Positions 54,810 to 61,110 of a stretch of 61,110 nt of DNA are shown here, one piece after another. Every line of letters begins with the position of its first letter. Position 1 is the first letter of the stretch. Where the stretch lies: the NCBI GenBank assembly GCA_016867235.1, contig VGJY01000005.1:1-61110 (forward strand), in the 5' to 3' direction. The stretch is from Candidatus Tanganyikabacteria bacterium. Lineage in GTDB: Bacteria > Cyanobacteriota > Sericytochromatia > S15B-MN24 > VGJW01. The notes under the pieces are model-generated. The model was given only the letters and a program-made list of their open reading frames with translations, did not search any database and was not told the origin of the DNA. The translations under genes were made by a program, and so were the position numbers.

Positions 54810-56970
54810 ACACCACCCGGTTGTTGTAGAAGTCCGCCACGTAGAGGCCGCCGGCGGGGTCCATGGCCACGCTGTACGGCGTGTTGAGGGGGGCGGTGCC
54901 CGCCGCCTGGCCCGGCGCGGCCGCGCCAGGATTTCCGGTTCCGAGGAAGGTGTAGACGTAGCCCTTGCGGGTACTCGGGCCCGTCACGACCGCGCCGGCC
55001 GCGCCTCGCACGTCGGTCTGGATGCTCCCGTCCTGGGCGGCGACGACGCGGACCCGATGGTTGACCGCATCGGCAAGCCACAGATTTCCGGCCGCATCGT
55101 TCGCGAGGCCCGAGTAGTTGTTGAGACCGGCTGCCACGGCCGGCCCGCCGTCGCCGCCGTAGGTGCACGGGCCCGTCCCGACGATCGGCGTGAGAATCCT
55201 GGCCGGGATGCTGGTCCCGTAGAAGGTGCCGGCGGTCGGCGCCAGAATCTGGATCTGGCAACCCACCGCGACCAGGAGGTTGCCGTCCTTGTCGATGTGG
55301 AAGGTATTGGCGCTGCCGATGTTGCCGGTCAGGTCGTAGGCCGTGCCGGCGGTCATGGCCTGCCCCCAGTAGGTGCCCGACGCCTTCGGGACGAAGCGGG
55401 CGATCCGGTCGCCCCAGTCGAGGTAGTAGAGGTTGCCCTGCGGATCGAACGTCAAGCCGCGCGCCCCCCAGGAGCCACGGCGGAGGTTCAGGGTGGTCAC
55501 CTTGTTGGCGGCCACCGCCGTGCCGTACAGGTTGCCGTCCGCGCGGGCGGCGACGCGGAAGAGGGCGCCGGCGTCGTAATCCGTGATGTAGAGGTTCTCG
55601 GCGGGATCGAGCGCAATCGACCAGGGCAAAGACAGGTTCGTCTCGAGGACGCCCAGTCCGTCGCCGTTGTAGCGCGACGCCCGCGGCAGGTCCCAGCCGT
55701 AGCCGGTCCCGACGACGGTGGCGACGTTACCCGCTTGGACCGCCTGGCCCCAGTACGTGCCGGTGCGGTTGGCCAGCATGCGGATCCGGTTGCCGAACCA
55801 GTGCTCGGCGACGAAGACATTGCCCGAGGAATCGACCTTGACGTCGCTCGGGCCGTAGAACTTGGCGCGCTCGAACGGCCCCTCCCGCCAGGATCCCCCC
55901 GCGGCCGCGTCCCCCGCGAGGACCGCCACCACGCCCTTGCGGACGGCCGGGCGCGCGATCGCCGCAGGCACCTCGTACAGCGTCTGGCCGGTCCCGGTCG
56001 GATGCCGCACCTCGATCGCGTAGCGCGCCAGCGGCCCGGGTACCGGCAGGCCGGCCGGAGCCGCGAAGCGCGCCCAGGTGCCGTCCGCGCCGACCGCCTC
56101 GGAGCTGATCAATGCGGCGGGTTCCGTCGTGAACGGCTGCACCCACAAGACGTTCTCGGCGGCCGTCCGCGAGAAGCCGCGCCCGTAAAAGGTGATGGTG
56201 GCGCCGGGTTCGAGCGATGCGGGCGCCGCGCGGGAGACCGCCAGCGGCGGGCCCGTGCGGCCAAGGACTGCTCCCGCCTGCGAGGCGGCCGGCAACGCCA
56301 CGGCGGCGACCGGATCCTGGCCGGCCGCCAGGGCGTCCCGCACCGCCGCCCACGCCTCGTCGAAGGCGGTCGCGGTCATGCCCGCGGGCATTCCGGGCGG
56401 CAACGAGAGGGCGTCCCCGGCGCCGAGGCTCCCGACCAGGCCGGCCTGCGCCGCGGCGGACATTCCCGCGGCGCGCACCATGATCGCCAGCGCGGTCGTG
56501 CCGATGGAGATGCTGATGGGCCCGGGAGAGGCGTTGCGGAAGCTCGTCCAGCCGGTCGAAAAGACGATGAGCGTGCGCAGGCGGGCAGCGGCGGCGCCGG
56601 GCACGTTGGGATCGCCGTCATCGCGCATCTTGAGGCCCTTGACCGCTTCCAGGATGTAGGGCTGGCCTGGCGTCGGCGCGAAACTCCCGCTGAAGTGCAG
56701 GCTGAACGCGCCCTTGTCGTTGGAGACGGCGCTGGACACGGTCTGGCCGTTGTCGCTGCGAATCAAGCTGACGGTGGCGCCCTTGGCTATTTCCTGCATC
56801 CGGTCGGAGGCGGCGTCCTGGATGCGGTAGGCGGCCATATCGACCCGGCCGGCCAGCGACGGCGCCAGGACCGCTTCCGCGGCCGGCGGCACCGGCAGGG
56901 AACCGCTGCACGCACCGAGCAGCAGCGAGCCGATCAGGATCGCCAGGAGCCGGAACCTTCCCTCCGCCAC
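54793..56970 (-). CDS. NHL-repeat lipoprotein with IPT domain and GTYWGQA motifs
   Basis: 725 residues with a lipobox (LLLGAC, Cys21). Its N-terminal sandwich (48-115) is similar to that of the 51634 protein (YILEAVKGLK in both), followed by an IPT-like domain (240-320) and an NHL propeller (370-725). The loops carry a recurring G-T-Y/F-W/Y-G-Q/T motif with following A/G (GTYWGQAVQAG, GTYWGQAMTAG, GTFYGTSIPA), a repeat signature. GTG 56970 is the start. First gene of the three-lipoprotein unit. Function is probably extracellular binding. Confidence 0.8.
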   Translation of the reverse strand: MAEGRFRLLAILIGSLLLGACSGSLPVPPAAEAVLAPSLAGRVDMAAYRIQDAASDRMQEIAKGATVSLIRSDNGQTVSSAVSNDKGAFSLHFSGSFAPTPGQPYILEAVKGLKMRDDGDPNVPGAAAARLRTLIVFSTGWTSFRNASPGPISISIGTTALAIMVRAAGMSAAAQAGLVGSLGAGDALSLPPGMPAGMTATAFDEAWAAVRDALAAGQDPVAAVALPAASQAGAVLGRTGPPLAVSRAAPASLEPGATITFYGRGFSRTAAENVLWVQPFTTEPAALISSEAVGADGTWARFAAPAGLPVPGPLARYAIEVRHPTGTGQTLYEVPAAIARPAVRKGVVAVLAGDAAAGGSWREGPFERAKFYGPSDVKVDSSGNVFVAEHWFGNRIRMLANRTGTYWGQAVQAGNVATVVGTGYGWDLPRASRYNGDGLGVLETNLSLPWSIALDPAENLYITDYDAGALFRVAARADGNLYGTAVAANKVTTLNLRRGSWGARGLTFDPQGNLYYLDWGDRIARFVPKASGTYWGQAMTAGTAYDLTGNIGSANTFHIDKDGNLLVAVGCQIQILAPTAGTFYGTSIPARILTPIVGTGPCTYGGDGGPAVAAGLNNYSGLANDAAGNLWLADAVNHRVRVVAAQDGSIQTDVRGAAGAVVTGPSTRKGYVYTFLGTGNPGAAAPGQAAGTAPLNTPYSVAMDPAGGLYVADFYNNRVVYAATR

Positions 56971-57107
56971 GAGGGCTACCTACCCACGGGAGACACTCCA
57001 GCCATCCGGAGAACATACTCCAGCAAACTCCGTATGCGAAAAACCTACTTACGGGCCAGGAAAGGCCCCAGGGCAGGAAAGCCGCACGAAGCGGAGGGGC
57101 TTCAAAA

Positions 57108-57392
57108 ATGCGTATCGGGAATTCGGCGGCGCATGCCGCCAGCTACGCCAAGGACGGACTTGCGCAGGCGAAGGCCGCTACCCAGAAGGCCGATCCGGGG
57201 CCCAAGGCGAGCGCACAGGCCGCGCCGGCCGCGGTCGCGCAGATCTCCAGCAAGGGCCAGGCCGCCGCCGCCAAGGCCGCCTCGGAGAGCCAGGTCGAGA
57301 AGGCCAACCGGGATGCCGCCGGAGCGAACGCCGCCCGCGCCGCGCAGGCCGGCAACATGCTGCGGGCGCAGATGGCCCGCGCCACCGCGTAG
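57108..57392 (+). CDS. Alanine-rich small orphan protein
   Basis: 94 residues, about 40% alanine, with Lys, Gln and Gly; composition recalls a disordered or DNA-associated protein, or a coiled helix. GGAGGGG lies about 10 nt before the ATG. It has no recognised family. Confidence 0.5.
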   Translation: MRIGNSAAHAASYAKDGLAQAKAATQKADPGPKASAQAAPAAVAQISSKGQAAAAKAASESQVEKANRDAAGANAARAAQAGNMLRAQMARATA

Positions 57393-57435
57393 ACCGGTCG
57401 TCGCTTACCGGCGGCCGGCACGGGGGCCGGTCCGG

Positions 57436-58191
57436 CTAGGTTTGCGGTTCCCGCTTCCAGCCGAACATCCCGCCTAGCACCTTGGCCAGCGGATCGTAGT
57501 ACTCGCCGACCACCCGCTCCTTGAGCGGGATGATGCCGTTGTCGGTGATGTGGATGTGCTCGGGGCAGACCTCGGTGCAGCACTTGGTGATGTTGCAGTA
57601 GCCGATGCCCAGCTCGCCTTTCAAGGCCTCGAGCCGGTTTCCGGTGTCCAGGGGGTTCATTTCGAGTTGCGCCGCGTGGATCATGAAGCGCGGCCCCGCG
57701 AAGGCGAATTCCTTGTGGTCGCGCAGCACGTGGCAGACGTCCTGGCACAGGTAGCACTCGATGCACTTGCGGAATTCCTGGACGCGGTCGGCGTCGTACT
57801 GCTGCATGCGCAAGGTGCCGTCCGGCTCGGGGGTCTTCGGCTTGAAGGGCGCGATGCGCTTCTTGACCTCGAAATTCCACGACACGTCGGTGACCAGATC
57901 CCGGATGATCGGGAAGGTGCGGATCGGCTCGACCTGCACCTGGCCGTCCACGACCGCGTCCTCGAGGCGCGTCATGCACATCAGGCGCGGCCGGCCGTTG
58001 ATTTCGGCGCTGCACGAGCCGCACTTGCCGGCCTTGCAGTTCCAGCGGCAAGCCAGGTCGTTCTTCGCGTTGGCCTGGATCCAGTGGATGGCGTCCAGCA
58101 CCACCCACCCCTCGGTGACCGGCACCGAGAAGGTTTGGTATTCGCCGCCCTCGTTGTTGCCGATGAAGACCTTGAACTTGACGTTGTTCAT
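57436..58191 (-). CDS. sdhB: Succinate dehydrogenase/fumarate reductase iron-sulfur subunit
   Basis: 251 residues. The N-terminal 2Fe-2S ferredoxin-like domain has CRWNCKAGKCGSC; the C-terminal domain has CIECYLCQDVC for 4Fe-4S and CNITKCCTEVC for 3Fe-4S. It passes electrons from SdhA flavin to quinone in the membrane. It starts 8 nt after the sdhA stop and is the last gene of the sdhC-sdhA-sdhB unit. Confidence 0.93.
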   Translation of the reverse strand: MNNVKFKVFIGNNEGGEYQTFSVPVTEGWVVLDAIHWIQANAKNDLACRWNCKAGKCGSCSAEINGRPRLMCMTRLEDAVVDGQVQVEPIRTFPIIRDLVTDVSWNFEVKKRIAPFKPKTPEPDGTLRMQQYDADRVQEFRKCIECYLCQDVCHVLRDHKEFAFAGPRFMIHAAQLEMNPLDTGNRLEALKGELGIGYCNITKCCTEVCPEHIHITDNGIIPLKERVVGEYYDPLAKVLGGMFGWKREPQT

Positions 58192-58199
58192 CGAATCTA

Positions 58200-60029
58200 T
58201 CAGTCCTCGAAGAGCCTGGCGAGTTCGGGGGGCATTTCGGGCAGCGGTTCCTCGACGACCTGCATCTGACCGTCGGAGCCTTGCCGGATGACCAGGTTGA
58301 CCTTGCCCCAGTGATCCTTGTCGGTGGCGGGGAAATCGTTGCGCGTGTGGCCGCCGCGGCTCTCCTCGCGGGTGAGGGCCGCGCGGGCGCAGGCTTCGGA
58401 CACGGTGAGCATGTTCTGCATGTCGATGGCCAGGTGCCAGCCGGGGTTGAACTCCCGGTTGCCCACGACGCGGACCTTCCGGTAGTCGGCCGCGATCTCC
58501 CCGAGGATGGAGAGGCCCTTCTCGAGATCCGCGGCGACGCGGATGATGCCCACGTTTTCTTCCATCGAGGCTTGCAGCCTGGCGGCCAGGTCGTAGGGGC
58601 TCGGGCCGTCGGTCCGGTCGAAGAACGCCAGGGCACCGGCGATGAGGGAGTCGACCTTCGCGGCATCCAGCGCCGCCTGGCCGGAAGAGGCCTTGGCGTA
58701 CTCGGCCGCTCCCAGGCCCGCCCGCCGGCCGAAGACCAGCAGATCCGACAGGGAATTGCCGCCCAGGCGATTGGCGCCGTGCAGGCCCCCGGCGCATTCG
58801 CCGGCGGCGAACAGGCCGGGCACCGACGACATCTGGGTGTCGGCGTCGACGCGGATGCCGCCCATCACGTAATGGCACGTGGGGCCGATCTCCATGGCCT
58901 CCCTCGTGATGTCCACGCCGGCCAGTTCCTTGAACTGGTGGTACATCGACGGGAGCTTGCGCCTGATCTCCTCGGGGGTGCGGCGAGTGGCCACGTCGAG
59001 GAAGACGCCGCCGTGCGGGCTGCCACGGCCGGCCTTGACCTCGGCGTGAATGGCGCGGGCGACCTCGTCGCGGGGCAGCAACTCGGGCGGGCGCCGCGCC
59101 GCCTTGGCCGGGTCCGGCCGCGTCGCGGCCGACTGCTCCACCAGCCAGCGGTTGGCCTCGTCCTCGGTGTCGGAGGTCTCCTTGCGGAACAGTTCCGGGA
59201 TGTACTCGAACATGAAGCGCTCGCCCTGGCTGTTGCGCAGGACGCCGCCCTCGCCGCGGACCGACTCGGTCACCAGGATGCCGCGCACGCTGGGCGGCCA
59301 GACCATGCCGGTGGGGTGGAACTGCACGAACTCCATGTCGACCAGGTCGGCGCCGGCGCGATACGCCATCGCGTGGCCGTCCCCCGTGTACTCCCACGAA
59401 TTCGACGTGATGCGCCAGGCCTTGCCGATGCCGCCGGTGGCCAGGACCACCGCCTTGCCGCGGTAGACCTTGAAGCGGCCCTTCTCGCGGTCGTAGGCCA
59501 CGCAGCCCACGACCCGACCGTCCGTCTTCAGCAGGCCGATGACGGTGTGCTCCATGTAGACGTCGATACCCATGTGGACGCCCTTGTCCTGGAGCGTGCG
59601 GATGATTTCGAGGCCCGTGCGGTCGCCCACGTGCGCGAGGCGCGGAAAACGGTGCCCGCCGAAATTGCGCTGCAAGATGCGGCCGTCCTTGGTGCGATCG
59701 AAGACCGCGCCCCACCGCTCGAGTTCCAGGATGCGGTCCGGCGACTCCTTGGCGTGCAACTCGGCCATCCGGTAGTTGTTCAGGAACTTGCCGCCGCGCA
59801 TCGTGTCGCGGAAATGCACCTGCCAGTTGTCGTTGGGATCCACGTTGCCCATGGCGGCCGCCGCGCCGCCCTCGGCCATGACAGTGTGGGCCTTGCCCAG
59901 CAGGCTCTTGCAGATGAGGGCGGTGGTGCACCCCTGCGCGCTGCTCTCGATGGCGGCCCGGAGGCCCGCCCCGCCCGCGCCGATGACGACGACGTCGTGT
60001 TCGAAGGTCTGGTAATCGTAGTTGGCCAT
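58200..60029 (-). CDS. sdhA: Succinate dehydrogenase/fumarate reductase flavoprotein subunit
   Basis: 609 residues. FAD-binding VVIGAGGAGLRAAI, the covalent-FAD histidine in GKAHTVMAEGG, and catalytic EFVQFHPTG and RGEGGVLRN are all present. The C-terminal domain ends near the usual length. It oxidises succinate to fumarate (or the reverse) at the cytoplasmic face. Sequence style resembles the actinobacterial Sdh1-type complex. It lies between sdhC and sdhB. Confidence 0.94.
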   Translation of the reverse strand: MANYDYQTFEHDVVVIGAGGAGLRAAIESSAQGCTTALICKSLLGKAHTVMAEGGAAAAMGNVDPNDNWQVHFRDTMRGGKFLNNYRMAELHAKESPDRILELERWGAVFDRTKDGRILQRNFGGHRFPRLAHVGDRTGLEIIRTLQDKGVHMGIDVYMEHTVIGLLKTDGRVVGCVAYDREKGRFKVYRGKAVVLATGGIGKAWRITSNSWEYTGDGHAMAYRAGADLVDMEFVQFHPTGMVWPPSVRGILVTESVRGEGGVLRNSQGERFMFEYIPELFRKETSDTEDEANRWLVEQSAATRPDPAKAARRPPELLPRDEVARAIHAEVKAGRGSPHGGVFLDVATRRTPEEIRRKLPSMYHQFKELAGVDITREAMEIGPTCHYVMGGIRVDADTQMSSVPGLFAAGECAGGLHGANRLGGNSLSDLLVFGRRAGLGAAEYAKASSGQAALDAAKVDSLIAGALAFFDRTDGPSPYDLAARLQASMEENVGIIRVAADLEKGLSILGEIAADYRKVRVVGNREFNPGWHLAIDMQNMLTVSEACARAALTREESRGGHTRNDFPATDKDHWGKVNLVIRQGSDGQMQVVEEPLPEMPPELARLFED

Positions 60030-60065
60030 TTTCTTGCTGCGGTTTCTATGCGAGGGGCCCGGGGC

Positions 60066-60938
60066 CTAGAGCCAGGGCTTGAAGGGCACGTTCAGCAGGA
60101 CGAGCATGCGCACGTACAGGTCGGTGAGGCCGACGACGATCATGCTGACCCACGCCCAGAACATGTGGTGCTCGTTGAGCCGGGTGACGATCGTCCAGAG
60201 CTTGTGGCGCGTCTTGCCGAACTTCGTGCAGCTCCAGCAGTCGATGTTGCCGCCCACCAGATGGCGCAGGGCGTGGCACCCGAAGGTGTAGAACGACAGG
60301 AACGCGGCGTTGAGGAGCATGATCGCGTTGCCGATGCCGAAGTGGAAGCCGGCGCTCACTTCGCCGCCGGCCGCCTTGATGGCCGCGGCGGCGTCGGCCG
60401 GGATCCACAGCGCGCGCAGGGCGTCGAACCACAGCACCGCGACCACGTAAATGGCCAGGTACAGGAACCAGCGGTGCGCGTTTTGCAGGATCCAGGGGAA
60501 GGCGGTCTCGCCGGCGTACTTGTGGCCCTTGTGGTCGCCGACCGCGCAGCCGGGCGGATCCATGAAGTACGTGCGGTAGTACATCTTCCGGTAGTAGTAG
60601 CAGGTGGCCCGGAAACCCAGCGGCATCCACAGCACCAGGATGGCCGGCGAGTACTTCCACCAGGAGCCGCCGAACTCCGGCGAGAAGAACGGCGACAGGT
60701 AGACCCAGCCGTGGGAGCCGTGCTCGCCGGCCGGCACCGGCGGCCACTTGTAGGTCATCACCTGGCCCAGGTCCCCGACGGGGAGTTCCGGGGTGAACGT
60801 GACCCAGAGCGAGTAGATCACGAACGTCGTGAAGCCGATGAAGTTGAGCAGCGGCTCCACCCACCAGTTGTCGCGCCTGCTGGTGGCGCCGAACGGGATC
60901 TGCGAGGAGGGGCTAGTCGGTGAAGGGAGCGCGCTCAT
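60066..60938 (-). CDS. sdhC: Succinate dehydrogenase membrane anchor, Sdh1-type
   Basis: 290 residues with about five or six hydrophobic segments and several histidines (HRWFLY, CHALRH, NEHHMFWAW) that could ligate haem b. The size and the sequence around CYYYRKMYYRTYFMDPPGC resemble the single large membrane subunit of mycobacterial Sdh1 rather than separate SdhC and SdhD. It anchors SdhAB and carries the quinone site. First gene of the unit. Confidence 0.8.
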   Translation of the reverse strand: MSALPSPTSPSSQIPFGATSRRDNWWVEPLLNFIGFTTFVIYSLWVTFTPELPVGDLGQVMTYKWPPVPAGEHGSHGWVYLSPFFSPEFGGSWWKYSPAILVLWMPLGFRATCYYYRKMYYRTYFMDPPGCAVGDHKGHKYAGETAFPWILQNAHRWFLYLAIYVVAVLWFDALRALWIPADAAAAIKAAGGEVSAGFHFGIGNAIMLLNAAFLSFYTFGCHALRHLVGGNIDCWSCTKFGKTRHKLWTIVTRLNEHHMFWAWVSMIVVGLTDLYVRMLVLLNVPFKPWL

Positions 60939-61044
60939 GGTGCGAGCATCCTACCCTCATGGTTGCTCGTACCGCAAACGATTACTTAGCACCGATTTTC
61001 GCAGGGCCTTTCAGCGACGACATGCCATAACGATCGACCCAGTG

Positions 61045-61110
61045 TCATAGGAACCTGAAGGCGAGGGGCGCACCGTCCAGGCCCGCGAGCTTGAGATGCT
61101 GGTGATCCCA
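61045..61110 (-). CDS. C-terminal end of a gene running off the right edge
   Basis: The last 21 codons of a minus-strand frame end WDHQHLKLAGLDGAPLAFRF plus Leu-stop. This reads like a genuine protein end but is too short to name. The gap from 60939 to 61044 holds no clear gene. Confidence 0.3.
   Translation of the reverse strand, partial: WDHQHLKLAGLDGAPLAFRFL

Noticed and set aside
54448-57477. A 1009-codon open frame on the plus strand
   Set aside because: Antisense to the propeller lipoproteins, low-complexity Arg/Gly content.
58281-60923. An 880-codon open frame on the plus strand
   Set aside because: Antisense to sdhA and sdhC, no recognisable motif.

Overview
This is a high-GC bacterial chromosome segment packed with genes on both strands, carrying about 60 supportable genes. 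Many proteins start with a lipobox signal peptide, and there is a TRAP transporter with a lipoprotein T-component, a di-haem c-type peroxidase-like lipoprotein and a three-gene succinate dehydrogenase. Together these point to a diderm, respiring heterotroph. The abundance of large NHL/IPT lipoproteins and proline/alanine-rich orphan proteins recalls deep non-photosynthetic relatives of Cyanobacteria (Sericytochromatia/Tanganyikabacteria-like). That placement is an impression, not a demonstration; no rRNA is present.

Layout. 1-0.76 kb: decayed transposase debris. 0.76-7 kb: transketolase and an aminotransferase, then a DHOR-type c-haem lipoprotein with a partner lipoprotein. 7-10.5 kb: a translationally coupled trio, HemW-like radical SAM, DUF169 and NifS-like cysteine desulfurase. 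11.4-13.8 kb: thioredoxin plus DUF302 under a near-perfect sigma-70 promoter, then a GltD-like Fe-S flavoprotein. 13.8-16.8 kb: a class II tRNA with an odd anticodon, tyrosine phenol-lyase and tryptophanase. 17-21 kb: two orphan proteins, a radical SAM enzyme, an orphan and a Nudix hydrolase. 21-25.3 kb: a rifampin-phosphotransferase-like enzyme and small membrane proteins. 25.2-29.3 kb: two TPR regulators with two tiny secreted peptides sharing a GPTHPxEP motif. 29.3-34.9 kb: prephenate dehydratase, SDR, phospholipase-D-like lipoprotein and a histidine kinase. 34.9-38.9 kb: TatT-DctP-DctQ-DctM transporter. 39-47.8 kb: coiled-coil protein, then an accessory patch with a DUF4143 ATPase, a broken lipoprotein gene, an S8 protease with a coupled lipoprotein, an MntA/HepT toxin-antitoxin pair and an IS630 element. 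47.9-57.4 kb: GH13 amylase, a probable selenocysteine peroxiredoxin-like protein, an FAD amine oxidase and three NHL/propeller lipoproteins. 57.4-61 kb: sdhB-sdhA-sdhC.

The most unusual signals are: (1) an in-frame UGA at the peroxidatic cysteine position of a peroxiredoxin-like gene, with a SECIS-like hairpin just downstream; (2) a serine-type class II tRNA whose anticodon is GCG instead of GCU; (3) a peptide-plus-TPR-regulator locus that looks like a cell-signalling system; (4) an 80-bp repeat, intergenic at 33.1 kb but translated in frame inside an FAD oxidoreductase at 50.7 kb; and (5) a structured intergenic repeat at 4.1 and 20.6 kb.
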